Positions 44,972 to 60,837 are shown, counted from the stretch's first letter. The stretch is DNA of 64,000 bases from JBFJKD01 sp041600415 (GCA_041600415.1 JBFIKF010000004.1:186001-250000), one strand, 5' to 3'. Numbers and translations: made by a program. Notes: generated by a model from the letters alone, not told the origin.

Positions 44972-46135
44972 TTACCTGCCAGCAGGTGACGGATAGATTC
45001 CCATCTCCTTCGCGATCACCTGTAGCATCACCTCATTAGCGCCCCCGCCGATGGAACACAGACGCGCATCGCGAAAAATGCGACTGATCAGGTTGTCCCA
45101 CATAAAACCCTGACCACCCCAGAACTGCAAACAGGCGGACGGTACGGTCTGACCCAACTGACCCACCTTGAATTTTGCCATGGATACTTCTTTCAGGGCA
45201 TTTTCACCGCGCACGTATTTTTCGGCGGCAAAATACAGCAACGCGCGCGCTGCCATAACCTCGGTTTGCAGTTCCGCCAACTTGAAGTACACCACCTGAT
45301 TTTCCAGCAGCGACTTGTCGAACAGTTCCCGTTGTCTGGTGTAGTCGATGGTAATAGTGATGGCATCTTCAATTTGACTGAGGTACTTGGTGGCAGCAGC
45401 CAGTCGCTCCTCCTGGAACTGTTCCATCTGGTAGATGAAACCTCTGTTTTCCTCTCCCACCCGATTGCCAACCGGCACCCGTACATCATCGAAATAAATC
45501 GGTGCAGTGTCCGAGCTGCGACAGCCCAGTTTATTAAGCAGCTTGCCGCGGGTCACCCCCGGCGTATCGAGGGGCACAATAATGATACTTTTGTTGCGGT
45601 GCGGTCCGTTGTCTTCGCTGGTGTTGCACAACAGGCAGACCCAGTCGGCCTGCGTCGAACTGGTAATCCACATCTTGCTGCCATTAATGACATATTCGTC
45701 CCCGTCGCGGCGCGCCGTGGTCTTAATTGAGCCCACGTCTGAACCTGCGCCAACTTCGCTGACCCCAATACAGCCAACACTGGTGCCAGCAATCGCGGGC
45801 ACCAGATATTTTAGTTTCAGTGCTTCACTGCCGTGTACGGCGAGAGCCGGTGTACACATATCCGTCTGCACCGCCAACGCAGTGGACACCCCGGAACAAC
45901 GAATTTTGCCAATCTCCTCCGAGTACACCATCTGGTAGGAGTAATCGAGACCCAACCCGCCATATTCCACTGGTTTGGTGATACCCAAAAAGCCGGCATC
46001 CCCCATTTTTTTAAAAATAGCGTGGGCCGGCCAGATACCTTCTGCCTCCCACTGATCCACATGGGGCGCGATTTCGCGGTCGATAAAGCGCCGTAATGAC
46101 TGGCGCAAGGTCTCGTGTTCAGTTGAAAACAGCAT
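44972..46135 (-). CDS. atuD: Acyl-CoA dehydrogenase (AtuD / isovaleryl-CoA dehydrogenase-like), first gene of operon
   Basis: 387 residues. FAD and substrate motifs: VSEVGAGSDVGSIKT, MWITSSTQADW and the C-terminal FRDARLCSIGGGANEVML. The usual Y-E-G-T glutamate position is Gly in IGGGANEV. The catalytic base is therefore probably the Glu in EQFQEERLAA, as in isovaleryl-CoA and long-chain dehydrogenases. It would desaturate a branched acyl-CoA (citronellyl-CoA in Atu, isovaleryl-CoA in Liu) to the 2-enoyl-CoA carboxylated next. It has GGGAGTG as ribosome binding site. No regulator gene adjoins. Confidence 0.86.
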   Translation of the reverse strand: MLFSTEHETLRQSLRRFIDREIAPHVDQWEAEGIWPAHAIFKKMGDAGFLGITKPVEYGGLGLDYSYQMVYSEEIGKIRCSGVSTALAVQTDMCTPALAVHGSEALKLKYLVPAIAGTSVGCIGVSEVGAGSDVGSIKTTARRDGDEYVINGSKMWITSSTQADWVCLLCNTSEDNGPHRNKSIIIVPLDTPGVTRGKLLNKLGCRSSDTAPIYFDDVRVPVGNRVGEENRGFIYQMEQFQEERLAAATKYLSQIEDAITITIDYTRQRELFDKSLLENQVVYFKLAELQTEVMAARALLYFAAEKYVRGENALKEVSMAKFKVGQLGQTVPSACLQFWGGQGFMWDNLISRIFRDARLCSIGGGANEVMLQVIAKEMGIYPSPAGR

Positions 46136-46189
46136 GTCACTCCCGGTGAAGGTTTATGGGGTACACAGCGAATGTAGTGGCTGGTGATA

Positions 46190-46202
46190 ACCCTTCCAGG
46201 GT
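46190..46202. repeat. Small palindrome upstream of the acyl-CoA operon
   Basis: ACCCT-TCC-AGGGT lies about 55 nt before the first gene of the seven-gene operon. It could be an operator half-site pair; it is short enough to be chance. Confidence 0.25.
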
Positions 46203-46344
46203 CGGGCACGGCAGCGGTTGAACGGAAATTTCGCGGTATTTTCCAGAACGAACCGGAGAGTAAACATAGCGAATTTTTACCGGGCGTTCAATCAGTTTCT
46301 AACGGCCGGTAACCTGCGCCGGCGCCACAGACGGCCTGACAAAA

Positions 46345-46908
46345 TCAGTCGAGACGGAAAAAATGTTGCCGGTAGTAGCTCAGCTCCGCAATGGAATCGC
46401 GAATGTCATCCATGGCCAGATGACTGCTGTTTTTGCGTAGCCCGACCAATAGTTCCGGTCGCCAGCGAGCGGCGATCTCCTTGACGGTACTGACATCCAG
46501 ATTGCGATAGTGAAAATAGCGCTCCAGCTCTGGCATTTCACGGGCGAGAAAGCGCCGATCCTGACAGATGGAATTACCGCACATCGGCGATTGACCTGAC
46601 TCTACCCACTGCGACAAAAATGCGATGGTAGCCAGTTCGGCCTGGCGTGCAGTCACAGTGCTACTACGCACCCGCTCGGTCAGGCCGGACTTACCATGTT
46701 GACGGGTATTCCACTCGTCCATTGCCCTCAGCACTTCGTCCGGCTGATGCACCGCAAATACCGGGCCCTCTGCCAGCACGTTAAGGTGCTTGTCGGTGAC
46801 AATCGTAGCGATCTCAATAATGACATCGTTAACGGTGTCCAGCCCGGTCATCTCCAGATCAATCCACACCAGATTGGACTGCTGTTGCGGGTCGCTCGCG
46901 TTCGGCAT
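46345..46908 (-). CDS. orn: Oligoribonuclease
   Basis: 187 residues, full length. DEDDh exonuclease motifs: [12 protein letters not shown] (D-x-E), [12 protein letters not shown] and [14 protein letters not shown] (H-x4-D). It degrades diribonucleotides, including pGpG from c-di-GMP breakdown, which ties it to the HD-GYP-type gene at 50929. It starts 8 nt after the mechanosensitive channel gene and is divergent from rsgA, as in pseudomonads. Confidence 0.97.
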   Translation of the reverse strand: MPNASDPQQQSNLVWIDLEMTGLDTVNDVIIEIATIVTDKHLNVLAEGPVFAVHQPDEVLRAMDEWNTRQHGKSGLTERVRSSTVTARQAELATIAFLSQWVESGQSPMCGNSICQDRRFLAREMPELERYFHYRNLDVSTVKEIAARWRPELLVGLRKNSSHLAMDDIRDSIAELSYYRQHFFRLD

Positions 46909-46916
46909 GGCTATGT

Positions 46917-47978
46917 TTACTCCTGATCCTGACTATCGGCATCTACCAGAGACGCGAGGTGCGCCAGGCGCTCGGCGCGGGCGGCAATCTGTCTGTCCAG
47001 CGCCAGTTTTTCCTCACCGTCACTAAGACGGACGCGGCTTTTTAATTCCTCAATTTCACGCGCCAGACTGAGTTGTTCATCCTTGATGGCAGCGCTTCTA
47101 TCGGCAAGGTCGGCTTTGTCGAAAATTCTTTTTTCCGGCACCTGCTCCGCTTCCTGGGCGTCATAGGCTGGCCTGGGCGCAAATGTAAATTTGATGCCTT
47201 CGCGTACGCGACGCTGATTCGTAAAAGCAGGGGACACTATTTCTATACCGTCGCCATTCAACTGATCGAGTACCGCCTGGCGCAACCGCGTGCGCTGACT
47301 AAGCAACTGTGCCACTTCGGTGCAGAATCCCGCAATGCGATAGGTAATTGAGTAATCCCCCAACGTCAGAATTTGTGCGAAGGGGTCCTGTAGCCCGGCG
47401 TCCTCGGCCGCCGCCTTCAGCAGCGGCTCCACGCGATAATACGGCACGTCGTAACCGAGAGATAAGTCACAACTGATAATGGTGCCGGAAGAACGAATAA
47501 CCGTAACCGGATTTACCGATAAAAACAGATTGGGAATGGTGACCAGATCGCGATCCTCCGATTGTATCTCGGTATGAAACAGTCCGCGCTCGGTCACACG
47601 GCCAAAATAGCCACCTACCCGCACAAAATCTCCAGGGCTAAAACTTCTGACGGCGCGTAACATCAGGCCGGCCATGGCGTTACTGATAAACGACGTCGAC
47701 GACAGCGCGATCACTCCAGTGAAGAGCAGACCCAGCAATCCCAGCAATCCCAGCAAAGAATTACGGGTGCTGTCGGAAATCGGTAGCGCCAGCACCACCG
47801 CAATAACGCCCGCCGCGGTCAGGGCGAGCATTATCACCTGCCGGGCGAGGCGCGGACGTCCCGCAGCAAGCACGCGACGAATAATCAACATATGCGCCAG
47901 CCACAAGCCACCGATCACCGCGATCCCGGTAAACAACAGGGTTTGCGAGCCTTGCCAGGCGGCAGATAGCGCTTCCAT
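46917..47978 (-). CDS. MscS-family mechanosensitive channel
   Basis: 353 residues from ATG 47978 (a GTG at 47993 would add five). Three TM helices lie at about 12-32, 42-62 and 72-95. The pore-lining TM3 and beta domain read [32 protein letters not shown] and [23 protein letters not shown] cytoplasmic vestibule follows. The last 70 residues are a charged heptad-like coiled coil ([29 protein letters not shown]). It opens under membrane tension to release osmolytes. The extra C-terminal coiled coil is longer than in E. coli MscS. Confidence 0.9.
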   Translation of the reverse strand: MEALSAAWQGSQTLLFTGIAVIGGLWLAHMLIIRRVLAAGRPRLARQVIMLALTAAGVIAVVLALPISDSTRNSLLGLLGLLGLLFTGVIALSSTSFISNAMAGLMLRAVRSFSPGDFVRVGGYFGRVTERGLFHTEIQSEDRDLVTIPNLFLSVNPVTVIRSSGTIISCDLSLGYDVPYYRVEPLLKAAAEDAGLQDPFAQILTLGDYSITYRIAGFCTEVAQLLSQRTRLRQAVLDQLNGDGIEIVSPAFTNQRRVREGIKFTFAPRPAYDAQEAEQVPEKRIFDKADLADRSAAIKDEQLSLAREIEELKSRVRLSDGEEKLALDRQIAARAERLAHLASLVDADSQDQE

Positions 47979-48083
47979 AGTGCAGATTCTCACGGTGGTG
48001 GTGTCGGGTACTACCGGGCCCCATTATGCTATATGCTTGGCCGCCAACACACCCCACTACAGCCAGGGCGAGACCAGGAGGGT

Positions 48084-49136
48084 ATGGCAAAACGCAAATT
48101 GACATTGCAACAAAAACGCAGAATTCAGGGTCAACAGGACCGTAGCCGAGCACAGGCCGACGACGAGAATGTACAGGAAGACACGGTGCAATCAGAATCG
48201 GGGCTGGGTTCAGAGCAAACTGGGATTGTTGCGGTACGCTACGGTAACAGTGCCGATATTGTGATTGAGGTCGGTGGGGCGGTACGCCGCTGTCATTTTC
48301 GCGCCAATCTCGATTCGCTGATTGCCGGAGATCGCGTGGTCTGGCGCGATAGCGAGTCTGGAAGCGTAATCACCGCCGTTCAATCTCGTAAAAATTATCT
48401 TGATCGGCCGGATAACCGTGGAAAACTGAGACCGGTCGCCGCCAATATCGATCGCATTGCCATCGTTCTGGCACCCCAGCCACAACCCCACGCCAATCTT
48501 ATCGACCGTTATCTGGTGGCGTGCGAAGCGCGAGGCATCGAGCCGTTTCTGGTATTAAATAAATTCGATATGGAAGTAACCGAAGACCTCACACAGCTAC
48601 TCAACAGCTATGCACAGCTGGGCTACCGGCTGCTGTATGTCTCGGCTAAAACCGGTGCGGGCGTGGCACAACTGGCCACCACTTTGCAACACAAAACTGG
48701 CGTACTAGTGGGTCAGTCGGGGGTCGGCAAATCCTCGTTAATTAACGCACTCATTCCCAATGCGGATACCCAAACTGGCCCACTATCCACTAAATTGACA
48801 GCCACTGGATCCAGCCATGGCGCACAAGGAATTGTTCACCGCGATGCGAAAGGTACCCATACTACCAGCGCCAGTCAGTTATTTCGTCTGCCCGGCGGCG
48901 GGGGACTGATCGACTCCCCGGGCATTCGAGAATTCGGCCTCTGGCATCTCGATGCGGGACAGGTCGCCGCAGGATTTATTGAATTCAGGCCGCTCCTGGG
49001 GCGCTGCAAGTTTCGCGACTGCCGACACCGCAGTGAACCGGAATGTGCGCTAATCGCGGCGGTAAACAACGGCACAGTGCGTGCCCAGCGGCTCGCCAGC
49101 TATCACTCCATCGTTGCCGAATTGAGCGCCCGCTGA
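48084..49136 (+). CDS. rsgA: Ribosome biogenesis GTPase RsgA
   Basis: 350 residues from ATG 48084, with AGGAGGG directly upstream; the in-frame start at 48033 lacks one. An N-terminal basic tail (MAKRKLTLQQKRRIQGQQ) and OB fold precede the circularly permuted GTPase: NKFD (G4) comes before GQSGVGKSS (G1), then DSPGIREFGLW (G3). The zinc site is CKFRDCRHRSEPEC. It matures the 30S subunit. Divergent from orn/MscS and followed by the rhodanese gene. Confidence 0.97.
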   Translation: MAKRKLTLQQKRRIQGQQDRSRAQADDENVQEDTVQSESGLGSEQTGIVAVRYGNSADIVIEVGGAVRRCHFRANLDSLIAGDRVVWRDSESGSVITAVQSRKNYLDRPDNRGKLRPVAANIDRIAIVLAPQPQPHANLIDRYLVACEARGIEPFLVLNKFDMEVTEDLTQLLNSYAQLGYRLLYVSAKTGAGVAQLATTLQHKTGVLVGQSGVGKSSLINALIPNADTQTGPLSTKLTATGSSHGAQGIVHRDAKGTHTTSASQLFRLPGGGGLIDSPGIREFGLWHLDAGQVAAGFIEFRPLLGRCKFRDCRHRSEPECALIAAVNNGTVRAQRLASYHSIVAELSAR

Positions 49137-49178
49137 ACCCACATCGGTTACAATGGCCACCCCTGGAGGACAACCCGT

Positions 49179-49991
49179 ATGCCTGACACCCTGGCGCGCA
49201 TGCTCGAACCGACGGAGCTCGAGAAACACCTCAAGGATGATAATTTGCTGATTGTCGATCTGTGCAAAGAGCAGCTGTACCAACGCGCTCATATCCCTGG
49301 GGCAATACATATATCGCCATCGCAACTGATGCGAGGTGAGGCGCCCGCACCGGGAAAACTACCGGACGCTGCCCGCCTCAACACACTGTTTTCACGCCTC
49401 GGCTTGACCCCGAAAACCCATGTGGTCGCCTACGATGACGAAGGTGGGGGCTGGGCCGGCCGTCTTATATGGGTCCTGGATGTTATCGGCCACCCGCACT
49501 GGTCATACCTGAACGGCGGCATTGTGGCGTGGCAAAACGAGGGGCATCCCTTAACCAGCGCTGTTCCGCCATCGCCCATTCCGACCTCTGTGACGGTTAC
49601 CCCAGACAGGTCGCAGCTGCCAGAAGTTGAAGACATTATCGCCCACCTCGGCGAGAAAAATTTTGTGATTTGGGATGCCCGCAGCCGCGAGGAGTACGAC
49701 GGCATCCGGGTGCTGAGCCAGCGGGGTGGCCACATTCCCGGAGCGATTCATTGCGAGTGGACGTCGTTAATGGATCGGACTCTAAATATGCGCGTGCGCG
49801 GGGATGCCCCTGCCTACCTGCAACAATTGGGACTGACTTCCGACAAGACTATTATTACCCATTGTCAGAGCCACCATCGCTCGGCGTATACCTACCTGGT
49901 AGGGAAATTACTCGGCTATGAGAATATTCGTGGTTATCACGGTTCCTGGTCAGAATGGGGAAACCTCGCCAACACACCGATAGAGATGTAA
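49179..49991 (+). CDS. Thiosulfate sulfurtransferase (rhodanese, RhdA-like)
   Basis: 270 residues with two rhodanese domains. The N-terminal domain has Asp-Asp-Glu (AYDDEGGGWAG) where a catalytic Cys would be, so it is structural. The C-terminal domain has Cys229 in the loop HCQSHHRS, close to the CQTHHR loop of Azotobacter RhdA. That loop differs from classical eukaryotic CRKGVT or 3-mercaptopyruvate CGSGVT loops, so thiosulfate or another persulfide donor is likelier. Position between rsgA and psd is as in Pseudomonas. Confidence 0.92.
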   Translation: MPDTLARMLEPTELEKHLKDDNLLIVDLCKEQLYQRAHIPGAIHISPSQLMRGEAPAPGKLPDAARLNTLFSRLGLTPKTHVVAYDDEGGGWAGRLIWVLDVIGHPHWSYLNGGIVAWQNEGHPLTSAVPPSPIPTSVTVTPDRSQLPEVEDIIAHLGEKNFVIWDARSREEYDGIRVLSQRGGHIPGAIHCEWTSLMDRTLNMRVRGDAPAYLQQLGLTSDKTIITHCQSHHRSAYTYLVGKLLGYENIRGYHGSWSEWGNLANTPIEM

Positions 49992-49998
49992 CTGAACA

Positions 49999-50865
49999 AT
50001 GTCAAAAATTGATCATCGAGCAGATTTGTTTACCGCTGTGCAACGACTCCTGCCCCAACATACCCTGTCCCGACTACTGGCTCGATTAGCGAACACCCGT
50101 TCGCCGGCGATCAAAAATTTTCTGATCAGGCAGTTTGTGCGCCATTATCAGGTTGATCTCGCCGAAGCGAATCCATCTGAGTCGGAGCGCTATGCCACCT
50201 TTAACGATTTTTTCACACGGGCACTGCAGCCTGATGCGCGAACCGTGAATAACGAACCCCAGTCCTTAGTCAGTCCTGCGGATGGCGTTGTCAGCCAGAT
50301 CGGGAGCGTCCAACAAGGCCGATTACTACAAGCCAAAAATCACACTTACTCGGTGCGGGAACTGCTTGGCGGGGACAGGCAACAGGCTCAAAGCTTTGCC
50401 AACGGCGCGTTTGCGACTATTTACCTGTCGCCGCGTGATTACCATCGCGTGCATATGCCCCTGGCAGGACGACTGGTCGCGACCCATTACGTGCCCGGCA
50501 GTTTATTTGCTGTCAACGCAGTGACTACACGCGGCATCCCGGGCCTGTTTGCCCGCAATGAGCGGCTGGTGTGTACATTCGCCACCGAGATTGGCGAGAT
50601 GGTTATGGTGCTGGTAGGGGCCATGTTCGTGGCCGGTATCGAGACCGTATGGAAAGCCCATTACCAGCCACAAATAGATCATCGGGAAACATTTTCGACC
50701 CACAACTCGGGCATCACGACTTTCGCCAAAGGCGCCGAAATGGGTCGCTTTAAATTCGGGTCGACGGTGATCATGTTGCTGCCGCCCGCGGTCGCGTGGC
50801 AGGAGCGTTTCGCCCCCGGTAACAGCGTGCGGGTGGGAGAAAAACTGGGGAGTTTCCAGGCCTGA
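49999..50865 (+). CDS. psd: Phosphatidylserine decarboxylase proenzyme
   Basis: 288 residues. The self-cleavage motif is FGST at 253-256, with Ser255 becoming the pyruvoyl group; likely triad members are Asp95 (SPADG) and His152 (YHRVHMP). The heptapeptide after the cleavage site is hydrophobic (TVIMLLP). It makes phosphatidylethanolamine at the inner membrane. It begins 7 nt after the rhodanese stop, so the two are likely co-transcribed. Confidence 0.97.
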   Translation: MSKIDHRADLFTAVQRLLPQHTLSRLLARLANTRSPAIKNFLIRQFVRHYQVDLAEANPSESERYATFNDFFTRALQPDARTVNNEPQSLVSPADGVVSQIGSVQQGRLLQAKNHTYSVRELLGGDRQQAQSFANGAFATIYLSPRDYHRVHMPLAGRLVATHYVPGSLFAVNAVTTRGIPGLFARNERLVCTFATEIGEMVMVLVGAMFVAGIETVWKAHYQPQIDHRETFSTHNSGITTFAKGAEMGRFKFGSTVIMLLPPAVAWQERFAPGNSVRVGEKLGSFQA

Positions 50866-50871
50866 CGGAAC

Positions 50872-50895
50872 AAAAAACCCGGGGCAAAGCCCCGG
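50872..50895 (-). terminator. Rho-independent terminator of the HD-GYP-type gene
   Basis: On the minus strand, stem CCGGGGC / GCCCCGG with a TTT loop is followed by GGGTTTTTTG, giving a six-T tract. It lies 34 nt past the stop codon. On the plus strand the same hairpin follows psd but has no T tract. Confidence 0.8.
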
Positions 50896-50928
50896 TGGGG
50901 AGGGTTACTTAAGCGACTGATTCTGTTT

Positions 50929-52320
50929 TTATCTTTCCGTAACAAGACCTTTCAGGCCCGCCAGAAAGCTTTTCTTTTTGTTCACTTCGGCCTGAATAAA
51001 CAGACTCGAAATCGCCGTGAGATCAACATCGTAACCGGTGGGCTCCAGATCCCGGGCAATCGCCACCTTGGCAACATTCATCACGCTTTCCCGACCATTC
51101 TCCATCAGTAGCCTGCGGGATTCCTGTTCGTCTTTGAGATCTACCAGCACGCAGTTGCCGCCGAGAGTGGTCTCCTCCTGATCGAGCACCGCGATTTGCG
51201 GCATCAGACGGGACTGGGGGTGCTGCTCTATCACCACGCCAATATCACCCGTCGTCAACTCCACCAACGTGCCGGTAGGATAAAGACCGATGGATTGAAT
51301 AAATTTAACCACCAGATCTTCCTGAAACTGATTATTCCTCATGTTGTACAGCAAGCTAACCGCCCGCGACGGAGCCACTGGTTCAACGGCCTCGCGGGGA
51401 TTTGAAATGGCATCGTAAGTGGTGGCAATACCGGCGATACGTGCCAACAACGGAATTTTGTTGCCTGCCACCCCCTCCGGATATCCGCTACCATTGTGGC
51501 GCTCACAGTGATAGCGCACCACCGATATCACCCGCGGCTCCACCTGGCGGCTCTGGCGCAACATTTCAACACCCTGTTCCACGAAGCTGCGGTATTCCAA
51601 CTCTTCTTCCTGTGAGCGGTTAACGCTGCGCAGCACAGCGTTGGACACCTTCAGCTTACCGATATCCTTGAGCAGAGTGCCCATGCATAAAATGCTGATT
51701 TCTTCCTTGGCCATTCCGATAAAACGCGCGAACTGCACTGCCCACAGCGCCGAACGCAGGCTGTGATCGTGGGTGTGCTGGTCTTTCTGGCGCAGGCGGA
51801 TCAACCAGGTAAACGCGTCGGGACAACGGATCACGCTGTCGACCATGTCGTCGACATCGGCTTTAAGCTTGCCGTAATCAGCCGATTTGCCCTTGGCGAT
51901 CTGTTTTGAAACCAGCGTCAGGTTACCTTTTAGATGACTCACAATCGCTTTGGCACGAGGTACCTCAGCCTTGAGTGGAATAGTGGTCTCGTAGATACCC
52001 TTGCGCACCACGATCGCGCTCGGGGCGAACCCTGCAGAGTCATCTTTTTTTGAAATATTGCTCTTTGACAGGAATTTATATTGGGGACTCGATTTCTGGG
52101 ATTTGGCATCCAGCGACCCCAGCTGCAGCGGCGCCTTGCCTTTGGTGATATCAATGTAAACGTTGCTGCAGTAGGCTTTCAGCGACGTGATATCCTGAGG
52201 CGTGCGCACATGAAAACCCTGCAACGGGAACGGCGTCTGCGCCCAGGGACGATCCAGCTTGGAAACAAACATTCCACTGGTTAAGTCTTCGACGCTGATT
52301 TGTACTTGTTTAATCGCCAT
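50929..52320 (-). CDS. DUF3391/HD-GYP domain protein with substituted HD histidine
   Basis: 463 residues from ATG 52320 (AAGGAAG upstream; the longer start at 52377 is rejected). DUF3391 spans about 3-135, and the HD-GYP domain about 165-380. The metal-binding HD pair is Lys218-Asp219 (LLKDIGKLKV) instead of HD. His184/His186 (HTHDHSLRSALW) and the second half (RYHCERHNGSGYPEGV) are kept. HD-GYP enzymes hydrolyse c-di-GMP to pGpG or GMP. The lost metal ligand suggests reduced or no activity, perhaps a c-di-GMP-binding or structural role. It has its own terminator. Confidence 0.88.
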   Translation of the reverse strand: MAIKQVQISVEDLTSGMFVSKLDRPWAQTPFPLQGFHVRTPQDITSLKAYCSNVYIDITKGKAPLQLGSLDAKSQKSSPQYKFLSKSNISKKDDSAGFAPSAIVVRKGIYETTIPLKAEVPRAKAIVSHLKGNLTLVSKQIAKGKSADYGKLKADVDDMVDSVIRCPDAFTWLIRLRQKDQHTHDHSLRSALWAVQFARFIGMAKEEISILCMGTLLKDIGKLKVSNAVLRSVNRSQEEELEYRSFVEQGVEMLRQSRQVEPRVISVVRYHCERHNGSGYPEGVAGNKIPLLARIAGIATTYDAISNPREAVEPVAPSRAVSLLYNMRNNQFQEDLVVKFIQSIGLYPTGTLVELTTGDIGVVIEQHPQSRLMPQIAVLDQEETTLGGNCVLVDLKDEQESRRLLMENGRESVMNVAKVAIARDLEPTGYDVDLTAISSLFIQAEVNKKKSFLAGLKGLVTER

Positions 52321-52471
52321 ACTTAATCTTCCTTCTGATCCGCACCCGCTCACACTTGCGGGTACCGGTCGACTCATTTGTGAGTTAAGAATAAGCCTTC
52401 GGCAGGGGTTTGCAAGGCGCGATGCTCGACCGGTTCAATCTGGCGACAAACGTTATAACTTACTGTAACGG

Positions 52472-53533
52472 CTAGTGAAATTTCTCAGACAATCTGTGAA
52501 CTGCGTCAACAAACAGTCCGGCTTTGTGCGGGTCGATATCCGGCGTAATTCCGTGCCCGAGATTGAACACATGGCCGTTTGCCGAACCAAAACTGGTCAG
52601 AATGGCCTCTACCTCTGCCTCAATGACTGCAGCTGGCGCCCGTAAGATTGCCGGATCCATATTGCCCTGCAAGGCTACCCGGCCGCCTATCCGTCGACGC
52701 GCCTGGCCAATATCCACGGTCCAGTCGACGCCCACCGCATGACATCCGGTATCGGCTATAAGCTCCAGCCAGGGGCTGGCCCCTTTGGTAAACAGTATCA
52801 CCGGTACCGGTCGACCCTCGGCCTCCCGGGTGAGCCCGCGAACGATACGGGCCATGTATTGTAACGAAAAATTCTGGTACGCACGGTGGCTGAGCGCACC
52901 ACCCCAAGTGTCAAACACCTGTACCGCCTGGGCACCTGCGGCTATCTGCGCGTTGAGATAATTAACCACCGCGTCCGCCAGTCTGGCAAGCAGAAGGTGC
53001 AGTAGCTCGGGCTGGCTGTAAAGTAGCGCTTTTGTCCTGGCAAAATCCCGACTACTACCCCCTTCGATCATATAGGTGGCAAGGGTCCAGGGACTGCCGG
53101 AAAAACCGATTAACGGTACCCGCCCGTTCAATTCCCGACGAATCAAACGCACCGCATCCAGCACATAGGGCAGATCCACCGGGGTGTTCAACACCGGCAG
53201 ATATTCAATATCTTTAGGGGTAGCTAACGGTTTGCGAAAACGCGGTCCCTCGCCCTCCTCGAAATATAATCCGAGCCCCAGCGCGTCGGGGATTGTCAGA
53301 ATATCGGAAAACAAAATAGCCGCATCAAGGGGATAGCGCTCAAGCGGTTGTAGCGTGACTTCACAGGCCCGTTCCGGGTTTTGGCACAGCGACATAAAAT
53401 CCCCAGCCTGCTCCCGCGCGGCGCGATATTCCGGCAAATAGCGACCGGCCTGACGCATCATCCACACCGGTGTCACATCGACCGGTTGGCGCATCAACGC
53501 ACGTAACAAGCGATCGTTTCTTAACTCACTCAT
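52472..53533 (-). CDS. hemE: Uroporphyrinogen decarboxylase
   Basis: 353 residues. Signature [16 protein letters not shown] near the N-terminus, [34 protein letters not shown] and [23 protein letters not shown] at the C-terminus. It decarboxylates uroporphyrinogen III to coproporphyrinogen III in heme synthesis. It lies 96 nt after gltD, in the conserved gltB-gltD-hemE order. Confidence 0.97.
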   Translation of the reverse strand: MSELRNDRLLRALMRQPVDVTPVWMMRQAGRYLPEYRAAREQAGDFMSLCQNPERACEVTLQPLERYPLDAAILFSDILTIPDALGLGLYFEEGEGPRFRKPLATPKDIEYLPVLNTPVDLPYVLDAVRLIRRELNGRVPLIGFSGSPWTLATYMIEGGSSRDFARTKALLYSQPELLHLLLARLADAVVNYLNAQIAAGAQAVQVFDTWGGALSHRAYQNFSLQYMARIVRGLTREAEGRPVPVILFTKGASPWLELIADTGCHAVGVDWTVDIGQARRRIGGRVALQGNMDPAILRAPAAVIEAEVEAILTSFGSANGHVFNLGHGITPDIDPHKAGLFVDAVHRLSEKFH

Positions 53534-53629
53534 AAGCAGATTCTTTGGTAAACGGAAAGGTTTTAGCGGCCAGAATCCGTTGTTCCTGGTTGCGCGCGCA
53601 CACGAATGATCTGCCCCCTCAGAGCGCTA

Positions 53630-59541
<5,912 letters not shown>

Positions 59542-59580
59542 AAGAAACTCTAATTAATACAGGAAGTTAAATGACCAAAA

Positions 59581-59600
59581 CGCACCCCAGGGACGGTGCG
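59581..59600 (-). repeat. Hairpin in the gltB leader
   Basis: Inverted repeat CGCACC / GGTGCG with an 8-nt loop, between the predicted gltB promoter start and the ribosome binding region. It could influence translation or early termination, but no T tract follows. Confidence 0.35.
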
Positions 59601-59619
59601 ATGAGGCAAAAGGAGGGAC

Positions 59620-59648
59620 ATTTTACACGCCGGATGACAGTGGGACAA
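59620..59648 (-). promoter_or_regulatory. Sigma70-like promoter of gltB-gltD
   Basis: Minus strand: TTGTCC (59648-59643), 17 nt, TAAAAT (59625-59620); predicted start near 59613, about 70 nt before the gltB ATG. It occupies the 216-nt gap where damX sits in Pseudomonas. Confidence 0.5.
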
Positions 59649-59757
59649 ATCAATAAAGCATTTGGCCGCTGAAGGCACCAGAAAGCGCCAGCTACGCCGC
59701 AATAGCTCACAGCTATGGCTCTGTTGCTTAATTACTCGCTCGACGATCCGCAGCGCA

Positions 59758-60837
59758 CTAACCAATCCACTGCGCCAGTGTGGCTCGCAATAAATCGGGA
59801 TCGTAATCAGCTGTCACTTGGCCGTCGCCGATGCCCCGCAACAGCACCAGACGCAGTACGCCATTTTGCGCCTTTTTGTCCACCGCCATCAACGACAGAA
59901 ATTGCTCGACGGTGATTCCCGCTGGCGGCGCAGTTGGCAATCCAGCGCATTCGATAAGTGTGGTGATCGCGTCCGCTTCACTTGGCCTTAACCAGCCCAG
60001 GGCCTGGGAAAATTGCGCAGCCATAACCATGCCTGCCGCCACCGCTTCGCCGTGTAGCCAGGCGCGATAATTCTGTGCAGTCTCGATGGCGTGTCCAAAG
60101 GTGTGCCCCAGATTAAGTAGTGCGCGCTGTCCCCCCTCTCGCTCGTCGGCACTGACGATGTCGGCCTTCGCCCGACAGGAGCGGATGATGGCCTCGACCA
60201 GCAGATCGCTATGTCTCTCCAGCAGGCCGTTCATATTGTCCTGCAACCAGGTAAAAAATGTTGCGTCCGCCATCAATCCATATTTGATCACTTCCGCCAG
60301 TCCTGAACGAAACTCCCTGTCCGGCAAGGTGGTCAGCGTATCTGTGTCTGCAATCACTGCCTGCGGTTGATGAAAGGCACCGATCATGTTTTTGCCGAGC
60401 TGGTGATTAACCGCTGTTTTACCGCCCACCGAGGAATCCACCTGCGCAAGCAGAGTCGTCGGCACCTGGATAAAATCGACGCCCCGTTGATAGCAGGCAG
60501 CGGCGAAACCAGTAACATCGCCAACCACACCGCCGCCCAGTGCGACCAGGGTCGTGGAGCGTTGATGGCCACAGGAAAGCAGTTTGTCAAAAATAACGTT
60601 CAGCGTGTCTAACGTTTTGAATTGTTCGCCATCGGGCAAAATACATCGATCCACTTTTTTATCCGCCAGGCGATCGACAACCTGTTGCAGATACAGCGGT
60701 CCCACGGTGTCATTGGTAACCACCAGCACTTGGCTACCGCGAATATATTGGCTGAACAGATCCTTGCGGTTGAGCAGCCCCGGACCCACAAAAACGGGGT
60801 AACTGCGAACACCAAGGTCAACGGTTAACGTGCGCAT
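59758..60837 (-). CDS. aroB: 3-dehydroquinate synthase
   Basis: 359 residues. The NAD and zinc-site motifs include [41 protein letters not shown] and [17 protein letters not shown]. It converts DAHP to 3-dehydroquinate in the shikimate pathway. It begins 38 nt after aroK in the conserved pilQ-aroK-aroB order. Confidence 0.98.
   Translation of the reverse strand: MRTLTVDLGVRSYPVFVGPGLLNRKDLFSQYIRGSQVLVVTNDTVGPLYLQQVVDRLADKKVDRCILPDGEQFKTLDTLNVIFDKLLSCGHQRSTTLVALGGGVVGDVTGFAAACYQRGVDFIQVPTTLLAQVDSSVGGKTAVNHQLGKNMIGAFHQPQAVIADTDTLTTLPDREFRSGLAEVIKYGLMADATFFTWLQDNMNGLLERHSDLLVEAIIRSCRAKADIVSADEREGGQRALLNLGHTFGHAIETAQNYRAWLHGEAVAAGMVMAAQFSQALGWLRPSEADAITTLIECAGLPTAPPAGITVEQFLSLMAVDKKAQNGVLRLVLLRGIGDGQVTADYDPDLLRATLAQWIG

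Noticed and set aside
40451..46135. Plain leucine/isovalerate (liu) operon
   Set aside because: Gene order fits liuABCD, but AtuA and the geranyl-type beta-subunit motifs, with no HMG-CoA lyase or LiuR, favour an Atu-like operon; kept only as an alternative.
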